Assembly: GCA_937967775.1 (NCBI GenBank)
Contig: CALCJH010000033.1
Span: 1-5,096, forward strand
DNA: 5,096 bases
Direction: 5' to 3'
From: an uncultured bacterium
GTDB taxonomy: Bacteria; Armatimonadota; UBA5829; DSUL01
Positions within the stretch are counted from its first letter, which is position 1. Each line of letters starts with the position of its first letter. Of this stretch, positions 1 to 5,096 are shown piece by piece. The position numbers and the translations under genes were made by a program. The notes below the pieces were generated by a model. That model was not told the DNA's origin. It saw only the letters and a program-made list of their open reading frames with translations, and did no database searches.

Positions 1-390
1 CCTGCCGTTGACGATGTAATCGTGCCAGGCGACCGACGACTGAGTATGGTCGAGAAAAGCGTTCAGGGTGCCCGCCATCGCGTGCGCGCCGATGATAAGG
101 GTGGCGTCGAAGGAAGAATCCATCTGACCCCACCACCTGGCCGCGGGACGGGGGTCCTCCTCGGCACGCGGGTCCAGAAGCTCGGGGATGAAATTGGGTG
201 CGCCGCCGTGGCCGTCGCGAACCATCACCCGCGTCGCGCCGCCTTCGAACACCCCCTCTACAGCCGCCTTCAGATCCCCCATCAGGAGCTCGCGACACTC
301 CTGGAAGCGCGGATGTTCCCTCTCGATCATGTCCGCGGAGTCTATCCCGCTGACGCCTTCCAGGTCAGTCATGATGTAAATGCTGGCCAC
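1..390 (-). CDS. M55-family D-aminopeptidase (DppA-like), N-terminal 130 codons, cut by window edge
   Basis: Zinc aminopeptidase of the DppA/M55 family, which in Bacillus releases N-terminal D-amino acids from short peptides. Read on the minus strand, the protein opens with IYIMTDLEGVSG (residues 4-15), the family's hallmark N-terminus, where Asp9 and Glu11 match the paired metal ligands. RDGHGG follows at 58-63 (ligand His61), then IIGAHAMAG at 99-107 (ligand His103) and FLDHTQ at 112-117, where His115 matches the proposed catalytic histidine of DppA. Spacing between these motifs is as in DppA. The last metal ligand (a Glu in a GE motif soon after YIxN) lies just beyond the left edge, so the gene is truncated only by the window. 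No signal peptide is present, so it should be cytoplasmic. The start is taken as GTG at 390 because GGAGG lies 10 nt upstream; the next ATG (codon 7) would split the core beta strand. It is divergent from the lamin-tail gene. Family assignment is secure; substrate is not. Confidence 0.9.
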   Translation of the reverse strand, partial: MASIYIMTDLEGVSGIDSADMIEREHPRFQECRELLMGDLKAAVEGVFEGGATRVMVRDGHGGAPNFIPELLDPRAEEDPRPAARWWGQMDSSFDATLIIGAHAMAGTLNAFLDHTQSSVAWHDYIVNGR

Positions 391-400
391 AGTTTTGATT

Positions 401-405
401 CCTCC
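401..405 (-). promoter_or_regulatory. Shine-Dalgarno of the M55 gene, decides a GTG start
   Basis: On the minus strand GGAGG is followed by ten bases and then GTG at 390-388. No ATG or TTG in this frame is better placed, so this site supports the GTG start. Confidence 0.7.
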
Positions 406-526
406 GTAATCCCGGAAACCGAACGTTATGCTGTTATTCCCCGCCGCCTGCTAACCCTTCCGCGGCCCTGCCACAAGCCCCCAGCAGAATGTATAGAGGT
501 TCGGGGCCCCTTTAGACATAGGATTC

Positions 527-535
527 TGATATACT
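527..535 (+). promoter_or_regulatory. Extended -10 promoter of the lamin-tail gene
   Basis: The sequence TGATATACT gives a TGn extension followed by TATACT, five of six matches to the sigma-70 consensus TATAAT. No good -35 lies 16-18 bases upstream (that stretch is C-rich), as is typical of promoters that rely on the extended -10. Transcription would start near 542 and give a leader of about 94 nt. The assignment assumes a sigma-70-like consensus in this organism. Confidence 0.55.
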
Positions 536-552
536 CCCTTTCCGAGAGAATG

Positions 553-610
553 ATCGCGGGGGCACGAAGATGCGCAACAGCGCACACAGTAGAGCAGATG
601 CCCCTGCGGT
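553..610 (+). promoter_or_regulatory. Structured 5' leader of the lamin-tail gene
   Basis: Bases 555-564 pair with 599-608 over ten positions, nine Watson-Crick and one G-U. The stem can extend through 554/609 (U-G) and 553/610 (A-U). Inside it, TGCGC at 571-575 pairs perfectly with GCGCA at 580-584 around an AACA loop. The SD sequence at 621-626 stays outside the fold, so this arrangement would not block it. No known riboswitch family is recognised. It could stabilise the mRNA or control the gene; function is unknown. Confidence 0.4.
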
Positions 611-620
611 GGGCGACAGA

Positions 621-626
621 AAGGAG
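621..626 (+). promoter_or_regulatory. Shine-Dalgarno of the lamin-tail gene, decides the start
   Basis: AAGGAG lies nine bases before ATG at 636. It favours that start over the in-frame ATG at 570, which has only a G run upstream and would put a charged stretch ahead of the signal peptide. Confidence 0.8.
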
Positions 627-635
627 ACAACAACG

Positions 636-1346
636 ATGGGTAAGCGTATCGGTGCGGCTGTGTTCGGCTGCGCCCTGCTACTCGCCACCTGCACCGCCTC
701 CAACGCTACGGTCATGATCAGCGAGATCATGTACAACCCCAACAGCGCGGAGTCCATCCCGGTCCAGACGGAGTGGATCGAGATCTACAACTACGGGACG
801 GGGTTGGTGGACATCAGCGGATGGTATATCTCCGACGAGGACGGGATCTCTTCCATCACCATCCCTGCGGGCACATTCATCAGTCCGGGCCAGGCCATTG
901 TGCTATATCCGGCGGTGATCACGCTGGCAGATTTCCAGGCAGCCTGGGGAACCGGATTTGCGGCGTTCCCGATGGACTTCGAGCCGCTGTTCGGCCTCTC
1001 CAACAGCCCCAGTCCGACCAACGAGATCCTGGTGCTCAGGGATGCCTCGGGCGACGCGGTGGATACCGTCAACTATGATGACGCCGCCCCCTGGCCGCTG
1101 GACACCCCGGACGGTCCAAGTATCTACGTGCTGCCAGGATTCCTGGACCCGATCGCCAACGACAACGGCGCGAACTGGGCTCGCTCGCAGATTGGCGTGC
1201 ACGGAGCCTATGCTGTGACCCAGACGGCGATCTTCAACGGCAACGACGTGGGATCGCCGGGCGTCGTGGTACCCGAACCAGGGACGCTCGGTGCGCTCGG
1301 TATCGGTCTGACCGGCCTGATGGCGGGACTCCGCCGTAAGGCGTAA
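636..1346 (+). CDS. Exported lamin-tail-domain protein with C-terminal PEP-CTERM sorting signal
   Basis: A 236-residue exported protein. Residues 1-24 form a signal peptide: MGKR, a hydrophobic core at about 6-18, then ASNA as the likely cleavage site. The body (about 26-210) reads as one lamin-tail (LTD) beta-sandwich domain: ISEIMYNP at 28-35, EWIEIYN at 46-52, DISGWYISD at 59-67, NEILVLRDASGDAVDTVNY at 129-147, then ANDNGANWARS at 174-184 and GSPG at 206-209, a usual LTD ending. The last 25 residues are a PEP-CTERM signal: VPEPGT (212-217), a hydrophobic segment (about 218-231) and a basic RRK end. Family knowledge says such tails are cut by an exosortase, leaving the protein at the cell surface or in the matrix. 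LTDs are non-catalytic modules seen with exported phosphoesterases and nucleases. The gene has its own promoter and converges on the PLD/nucleotidase operon. Domain calls are firm; the ligand is unknown. Confidence 0.9.
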   Translation: MGKRIGAAVFGCALLLATCTASNATVMISEIMYNPNSAESIPVQTEWIEIYNYGTGLVDISGWYISDEDGISSITIPAGTFISPGQAIVLYPAVITLADFQAAWGTGFAAFPMDFEPLFGLSNSPSPTNEILVLRDASGDAVDTVNYDDAAPWPLDTPDGPSIYVLPGFLDPIANDNGANWARSQIGVHGAYAVTQTAIFNGNDVGSPGVVVPEPGTLGALGIGLTGLMAGLRRKA

Positions 1347-1376
1347 ACCGCCATTTTACACAGTCTCAAAAACGTG

Positions 1377-1418
1377 AACGGCCGTCCGGCGACACAGCCG
1401 GGCGGCTGTTCTTTCTTG
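1377..1418. terminator. Rho-independent terminator, probably bidirectional
   Basis: Bases 1377-1390 pair with 1397-1410 through 14 positions (two G-U) around a six-base loop at 1391-1396; the core is GCCGTCCGGC/GCCGGGCGGC. On the plus strand CTTTCTT follows at once, ending the lamin-tail transcript about 30 bases after its stop. On the minus strand a run of five T (1372-1368) follows after four bases, so the same hairpin can end the operon transcript 24 bases past the PLD stop. Confidence 0.8.
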
Positions 1419-1433
1419 TAAGGTCCCTTCCTC

Positions 1434-3404
1434 CTAGGGAGACACAAGCACCCGGATGTCGGTCTGAAGCGACGGACGCAGCACACGCACGTTCTGGCCG
1501 TTGACATACTCCATCGTGCTTATGCCGTCCACCGTCACGAACGATCCCACTGGCGGACGGGTGAGGAACCCGGAGGTGACCTTTACGCCCGGGAAGCCGG
1601 AGTATCCATCCGAGTAACCGCTGCCGTCATCCAACCAGAAAGATAGAGATCCCCACCCCGTCACTCTACCCACACAACGCATCCTCAGGCCCGTGTTGTA
1701 AAGCCCCTGTCCCCCCGTCACACTCCGCGTATACCCGCCCAGTGGACTGGCTCCTCCCAGCCAGGCCACCCGCAGCGTCAGTGGCGCAGGGATGCCACCC
1801 GGATCCGGCTGCACCGACACAGCCTGCGCCTCGACATACCGCTCGCCTGTGCCGCCGTTGAGAGCTTTCAGTATTCCCCGAACGGCCACCCTTTGCCCCC
1901 TGGCCGGTACTGCCCCGGAGGTCTCCACACGTATCCCTGCGCTTCGGTCATCCTGCTGTATGTAGAACGCCTGCCCGAAAACGGCGGTCACAGTGCAGGG
2001 AGCCAGATTGACAGGCGAGCCAGGCGGTTTGAGTAGCGACTCGCTGATACGGTCGTCTCCCGTAATCAGCCCCAGGGTCTCGCCAATCCAGCGCGCGTCC
2101 GCGGCGTCAATGCGGCCGTCGCCGAAGATGTGCCCGTCTACGCCAGGGAATGGTTCCACATCGCCGACGATGAGCTGATAAGGGGTCGGTGGATTGCCCG
2201 TCGACGCCAGAGCAAGGGCAATCGCATAGTCAGCCTGCGTCAGAGAGCCGTCGCCGTCAAGATCTCCATACCGGCGCACCGGCTGCGATCCCCCGGCATT
2301 GGACGAGCGCTCCACGTACAGACGACGAAAGTAATCGTAGTAATGGTTGCTCCACCATTGCGATGACAGGACCGCCATGTTCTCGTCATTGATGAGAGCC
2401 GCTGCGTTGGACCAGTTGTTCGATCCCACAAAAACCCTGGCCTGTGGCGTTCCGGCATCCACGATCATCAGCTTATTGTGCATCGCGTTCAGGCCGCCGA
2501 TGTAATCCCCGAGACTGATGCCCGGGAAGTTCACCAAGTTGTTCCACTGTGCCAGTGACTGGGTGTAATGATCGAACACGCCCCGCACGTCCACACCCTG
2601 CGCCGCGGCCCATTTCAGCGCCTCCGCTATCTCATAAGCCCGAGTGCCGTCCGAGAACACATTCGCCAGAAAATACACGCTGCGGGTGGCTGAGTAGATG
2701 GCAGTCGTGATCCGGTTGGTCAGGTCGTCGTCCGGCCCGAAGCGCACCTCGACGGGGACCCCGTCATCGGTGAAGAAGCTGTTCGGTGAAGAGGGCTGGC
2801 CACGGTTGCCGTAAATGCCGTTCCACATCTCCTCGAACTCGGTTGTATAAGCCGCGGCAATGCCCTGCCCCTCCAGAATGAGGATGTTGTTCTCCTGAGT
2901 CAGACAGCCGGCAGACGTGAAGTTCGTGGACCCGGTAAGCACACGCCAGTTATCGGCCACCATGAACTTGTTGTGCATGATGCCGCCAGGATTTCCGGAG
3001 CGAATCACCCCCCGATTGATGAGGCCGTTGGCCACTCCATCCGAGAGGATGTCCAGAATGGTGAACTGAGTGCCCGTCTCCTCGTTCACATCCGTGACGA
3101 GTCTCAGCGCTACGCCTCGCGAGCGCGCCGCCTGCAGGGCTCCGGCGATATCTGTCAGCTGTCCCCCGACGATGCCGTAGGTCAAAGTGTAGATGGCGAC
3201 ATCTAGCGTACTTTGAGCGGAGTTGATGAACTCTATGATACCATCTCGCACCGCAGTGCTGGAGTTCGGAGGATCAGTAAATACCACCCGCGTCTGGGCC
3301 GCGGCGGGGGACGTAAAGAGGACGGCGGCCAGAATGATCGCCACAAAGCCCCGCCACGCGAGTGAGCCGCCGCGCAGCCCTCGGCTTTTCGAGAACGCTC
3401 TCAC
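1434..3404 (-). CDS. Secreted phospholipase D-superfamily protein with dockerin-like segment and two OB-like C-terminal repeats
   Basis: A 656-residue exported protein. It starts at GTG 3404, overlapping the stop of the gene before it; this start gives a clean signal peptide (basic n-region to R18, hydrophobic 20-33, cleavage near PAAA-Q at 33-37). Residues about 38-365 are a two-lobed PLD fold. HKD motif 1 is HNKFMVAD (144-151) with GSTNF at 158-162; motif 2 is HNKLMIVD (309-316) with GSNNWS at 327-332. Both are intact, so one chain can form a full active site cleaving phosphodiesters through a phosphohistidine. A dockerin-like segment follows (about 379-447): loop 1 DLDGDGSLTQAD (381-392) is canonical, loop 2 around GDGRIDAADA (428-437) is degenerate. 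Residues 466-531 and 572-646 look like two OB-fold repeats (FYIQQDD, FWLDDGSG), suggesting nucleic-acid or glycan binding. The substrate is open: nuclease or phospholipase. An upstream ATG at 3521 is rejected because it lies deep inside the nucleotidase gene and destroys the signal peptide. Confidence 0.88.
   Translation of the reverse strand: MRAFSKSRGLRGGSLAWRGFVAIILAAVLFTSPAAAQTRVVFTDPPNSSTAVRDGIIEFINSAQSTLDVAIYTLTYGIVGGQLTDIAGALQAARSRGVALRLVTDVNEETGTQFTILDILSDGVANGLINRGVIRSGNPGGIMHNKFMVADNWRVLTGSTNFTSAGCLTQENNILILEGQGIAAAYTTEFEEMWNGIYGNRGQPSSPNSFFTDDGVPVEVRFGPDDDLTNRITTAIYSATRSVYFLANVFSDGTRAYEIAEALKWAAAQGVDVRGVFDHYTQSLAQWNNLVNFPGISLGDYIGGLNAMHNKLMIVDAGTPQARVFVGSNNWSNAAALINDENMAVLSSQWWSNHYYDYFRRLYVERSSNAGGSQPVRRYGDLDGDGSLTQADYAIALALASTGNPPTPYQLIVGDVEPFPGVDGHIFGDGRIDAADARWIGETLGLITGDDRISESLLKPPGSPVNLAPCTVTAVFGQAFYIQQDDRSAGIRVETSGAVPARGQRVAVRGILKALNGGTGERYVEAQAVSVQPDPGGIPAPLTLRVAWLGGASPLGGYTRSVTGGQGLYNTGLRMRCVGRVTGWGSLSFWLDDGSGYSDGYSGFPGVKVTSGFLTRPPVGSFVTVDGISTMEYVNGQNVRVLRPSLQTDIRVLVSP
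3401..3404 (-). promoter_or_regulatory. Stop/start overlap (GTGA) coupling nucleotidase and PLD genes
   Basis: On the minus strand GTG at 3404-3402 starts the PLD gene while TGA at 3403-3401 ends the nucleotidase gene. No strong SD sequence precedes the GTG, which points to translational coupling by terminating ribosomes within one mRNA. Confidence 0.75.
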
Positions 3405-4981
3405 TGGGCCGACCCGGCCGGGCGGGCGGCCCCGGCTCCTTCCACCGTGAACCAGCCGCGCACCGCAGGGCGGACCGTGCCCTGCGCCCGGATGTAGTCC
3501 GCGATGACGTCGCGGATCCAACGTCCCGTTTCCCTCACATCCGAAGCCTTCCGGTAGAGGCTGTCCTCAACGCCCCGGACCGCGTTGTAATGGTTGATGG
3601 CCACCGTAACAATGGCATCATCCGCCAGCGGCCGGCCGCAATACTCCACCCGTACAAGCCTTTCTCCCCTGGGCCGGGAGACATCGAAAACGTAATTGAT
3701 TCCGGCCGCGGTCAAGAACCGCCAGGTGCCGTATCCTCCGATGCCGTCCTCCAGATAATCCTTCAGTTGCCGACCGGTCAGGGTGAGCACCCACAGGGCG
3801 TTGTCATACTCGTACATCTCCGCCACATCCTGGTTCGTGACAAGCCCGGCGGGAACAACCGTCCTATTGTTGAATACCACGTGGAGCGTGACATCGGCTC
3901 CCGTGGCCCATTTCATGGCGTCGTGGATCAGGTTGACTGCGGCGGTCTCCTCTTGCTGGGCGCGCCGGAAATCAAGCGGCACGGCGGTCTCTCCAATCAC
4001 TTCCTCAGCCCATTTCTTCCAGCGCTGTTCGAACGGGGCCAGAACCTTTTCCAGACCGGCATCCTGCGGTACGTCCGCTATGACGGGGATCAACTGCGCC
4101 TTCCGGGATACAATCCGAACCCCAGCCGGTGATTTCTCCACCTCCAGCGTCACCTTCCCAAGATGGCTCCCCCATTTGCCGGCGGCAGTCAACACGGCTC
4201 CGCCCGCCTCCAGCGATTCCACCGGAACGTGCCGGTGCCCGCAGATAACCACGTCCACCCCCGCACACTCACGCGCGATGTCCGCCCCGGCGGCTGCAGC
4301 GCTCGGATACCGCTCATTCTCTCGGCGCTCCGCTCCGGTATGCGCCAGCAGCACCAGCACGTCGCAGAGCGGCCTGACTCGCGGCACCCATTCACGCGCC
4401 GCCGCGATGATTTCCACGAACCGCAGACCTTCGATGTAGGACGGCTGCTCCCAGTTCGGGACATCCGAGACCGTCAGCCCCAGCACCCCCACCCTGACGC
4501 CCTTGCGCTCCAGGATGACGAACGGCTCGAAAACAGGCTCTCCACTGCTTGCCCGGACAACATTGGCTGACAACCAGGGGAACCGGGACGCTTGGCGCAT
4601 CCGCTCGATGACCCTAGGCCCGAAGTTGAACTCGTGGTTGCCCACCGTCATTGCATCGTAGCCCAGAGCGTTCATGCACTCCACGATGTGCCGCCCCTTA
4701 AAGAGGAATGCCATAGAGTTGCCCTGAATCGTGTCCCCGTTGTCCAGCAAAATGGTGTCAGGATCGGCCTGGCGCTCCCGCCGGATCAGTGTGCCGATGC
4801 GGTCCAGCCCTCCCATCTTGTGCCCGTCGTCAGCAAGGTGGGAACGCACATAACCGTGCAGGTCCGTCGTGTGAAGGATGGTGAGCGTGACAGTCTCCGC
4901 TGCCCCCGGAGGAGGCCAGAAGAAAGAGAGAATGGCGACGACGACGGCTGCAACGAGAGCCAGTCCGAGCGGTATCCTCAT
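3401..4981 (-). CDS. Secreted two-domain metallophosphoesterase / nucleotidase (CpdB/YfkN/UshA family)
   Basis: A 526-residue exported enzyme hydrolysing nucleotide phosphoesters, of normal family length. The signal peptide is about 1-28 (MR, hydrophobic 4-22, GAA-E cleavage). The N-terminal calcineurin-like domain (about 31-285) has every dimetal motif: TTDLHG (38-43; Asp40, His42), NGDTIQG (81-87; Asp83), GNHEFNFG (114-121; Asn115, His116), AHTG (213-216; His214) and GHRH (248-251). Asn at 119 replaces the Asp of UshA, but CpdB and YfkN also carry Asn here. Together with KWGSHLG (269-275), this favours a CpdB-like 2',3'-cyclic phosphodiesterase/3'-nucleotidase over a strict 5'-nucleotidase. 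The C-terminal substrate domain (about 328-512) has NLIHDAM (350-356), VPAGLVTNQDV (376-386), EYDNALWVLTLTG (391-403) and NHYNA (463-467). Its usual NGGGxR loop is reduced to NNR at 371-373. First gene of the operon, followed by the PLD gene with a 4-base overlap. Family certain; substrate unproven. Confidence 0.9.
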   Translation of the reverse strand: MRIPLGLALVAAVVVAILSFFWPPPGAAETVTLTILHTTDLHGYVRSHLADDGHKMGGLDRIGTLIRRERQADPDTILLDNGDTIQGNSMAFLFKGRHIVECMNALGYDAMTVGNHEFNFGPRVIERMRQASRFPWLSANVVRASSGEPVFEPFVILERKGVRVGVLGLTVSDVPNWEQPSYIEGLRFVEIIAAAREWVPRVRPLCDVLVLLAHTGAERRENERYPSAAAAGADIARECAGVDVVICGHRHVPVESLEAGGAVLTAAGKWGSHLGKVTLEVEKSPAGVRIVSRKAQLIPVIADVPQDAGLEKVLAPFEQRWKKWAEEVIGETAVPLDFRRAQQEETAAVNLIHDAMKWATGADVTLHVVFNNRTVVPAGLVTNQDVAEMYEYDNALWVLTLTGRQLKDYLEDGIGGYGTWRFLTAAGINYVFDVSRPRGERLVRVEYCGRPLADDAIVTVAINHYNAVRGVEDSLYRKASDVRETGRWIRDVIADYIRAQGTVRPAVRGWFTVEGAGAARPAGSAQ

Positions 4982-4988
4982 GTGCGAA

Positions 4989-4995
4989 CCTTTTT
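4989..4995 (-). promoter_or_regulatory. Weak Shine-Dalgarno of the nucleotidase gene
   Basis: AAAAAGG on the minus strand sits seven bases before the ATG at 4981-4979. It is a short match but well placed, and the signal peptide beginning MRIPLG supports this start. Confidence 0.55.
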
Positions 4996-5020
4996 ACCTA
5001 TGCGATGGCTCATGGAGTGA

Positions 5021-5048
5021 GGAGGGGGCCCGCTCCCGGGCCCCCTCC
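5021..5048. terminator. Perfect 12-bp GC-rich hairpin upstream of the operon: terminator of an upstream gene or 5'-leader hairpin
   Basis: GGAGGGGGCCCG at 5021-5032 pairs without mismatch with CGGGCCCCCTCC at 5037-5048 around a four-base loop. Neither flank has a T run, so it is not a textbook intrinsic terminator. On the minus strand a TGATAA double stop (5060-5055) lies just ahead of it, preceded by 12 open codons to the window edge; these could be the tail of an upstream same-strand gene that this hairpin ends. Alternatively, if the -10 element at 5062-5054 is real, the operon mRNA would begin with this hairpin. Confidence 0.5.
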
Positions 5049-5053
5049 CGCAG

Positions 5054-5062
5054 ATTATCACA
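5054..5062 (-). promoter_or_regulatory. Candidate extended -10 promoter of the nucleotidase-PLD operon
   Basis: On the minus strand TGTGATAAT gives a TGn extension and GATAAT, five of six to consensus. A TTGCGA further upstream is too far (22 bases) for a normal -35. Transcription would start near 5048-5047, leaving a leader of about 67 nt before the ATG. The same bases contain the possible double stop of an upstream gene, so the match may be chance. Confidence 0.3.
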
Positions 5063-5096
5063 AGCCCGATGGATCGGCCCGTCGCAAGTCAGTCCA

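Larger units (their letters stand above)
391..635. other. Divergent intergenic region
   Basis: This 245-base stretch separates the minus-strand M55 gene from the plus-strand lamin-tail gene. It holds the M55 ribosome site, an extended -10 promoter for the plus strand and a foldable leader, all listed separately. A perfect 8-bp GGGGCCCC palindrome lies at 503-510. For the M55 gene only a weak -10-like TATACA (minus strand, 495-490) is visible, without a convincing -35. No small gene with its own SD sequence was found. Confidence 0.7.

Noticed and set aside
503..510. GGGGCCCC palindrome as an operator
   Set aside because: Eight bases of perfect symmetry without extended arms or a second copy nearby are expected by chance in GC-rich DNA.
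570..635. Longer start (ATG 570) for the lamin-tail protein
   Set aside because: The AAGGAG site and a clean signal peptide both point to ATG 636; the extension falls within the foldable leader.
681..695. Lipobox-like LATC at residues 16-19 of the lamin-tail protein
   Set aside because: The residue before Cys is Thr rather than Gly, Ala or Ser, and a normal ASNA cleavage site follows, so an ordinary signal peptide is more likely than a lipoprotein.
22..717. Plus-strand open frame of 231 codons
   Set aside because: It lies antisense to the M55 gene and runs into the lamin-tail gene in another frame. Its translation is arginine/proline-rich without domain motifs, whereas the minus strand gives a textbook M55 sequence.
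1434..3404. PLD protein as a phage-defence nuclease
   Set aside because: PLD nucleases occur in defence systems, but this one has a signal peptide and extracellular accessory domains and no helicase, ATPase or methylase neighbours.
3405..3521. N-terminal extension of the PLD protein from an ATG at 3521
   Set aside because: These 39 codons overlap the nucleotidase gene, read as low-complexity G/R/P-rich sequence and would bury the signal peptide. GTG at 3404 fits both operon overlap and export.
3362..4132. Plus-strand open frame of 256 codons, and a similar one at 4592-5020
   Set aside because: Both are antisense shadows of the nucleotidase gene in GC-rich DNA, with no recognisable protein motifs and no SD sequence.
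4619..4642. Asn119 in GNHEFNFG as a loss of the catalytic Asp
   Set aside because: UshA has Asp here, but CpdB and YfkN naturally carry Asn with activity, so this marks the subfamily rather than an inactive enzyme.

Overview
The window comes from a GC-rich bacterium with a diderm-type secretome. It holds four recognisable protein genes, three of which carry N-terminal export signals. One gene ends in a PEP-CTERM sorting signal, which implies an exosortase elsewhere in the genome. Another combines a phospholipase D (PLD) fold with a dockerin-like segment and OB-like repeats. This mix (PEP-CTERM, lamin-tail domain, non-cellulosomal dockerin) recalls Armatimonadota or Planctomycetota. That placement is an inference from domain style, not a proven assignment. 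No mobile element, CRISPR array, tRNA or rRNA is visible.

Layout: (1) 1-390, minus strand: the first 130 codons of an M55-family D-aminopeptidase, cut off by the left window edge. (2) 391-635: a divergent intergenic region with a clear extended -10 promoter and a structured 5' leader for the next gene. (3) 636-1346, plus strand: an exported lamin-tail-domain protein with a C-terminal VPEP sorting signal. (4) 1377-1418: a strong hairpin terminator between convergent genes, probably acting in both directions. (5) 4981 down to 1434, minus strand: a two-gene operon. A secreted two-domain metallophosphoesterase/nucleotidase resembling CpdB/YfkN comes first. Its stop codon overlaps the GTG start of a secreted protein with two HKD (PLD) motifs, a dockerin-like segment and two OB-like C-terminal repeats. 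(6) 4982-5096: the operon leader, with a weak Shine-Dalgarno (SD) sequence, a perfect 12-bp GC-rich hairpin and a candidate extended -10 element. The last 12 codons of an upstream gene may also be here.

How the genes may work together: the operon pairs two exported phosphoesterases. One plausible reading is that the PLD protein cleaves extracellular phosphodiesters (nucleic acid or phospholipid) and the CpdB-like enzyme removes phosphate from (cyclic) nucleotides, giving nucleoside and phosphate scavenging outside the cytoplasm. The convergent lamin-tail protein could be a surface partner, because bacterial lamin-tail domains are often associated with exported phosphoesterases and nucleases. 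The M55 peptidase would act on D-amino-acid peptides and has no obvious mechanistic link to the rest. Nothing here looks like a defence or mobile system. The most unusual items are the domain architecture of the PLD protein and the two stable leader structures.
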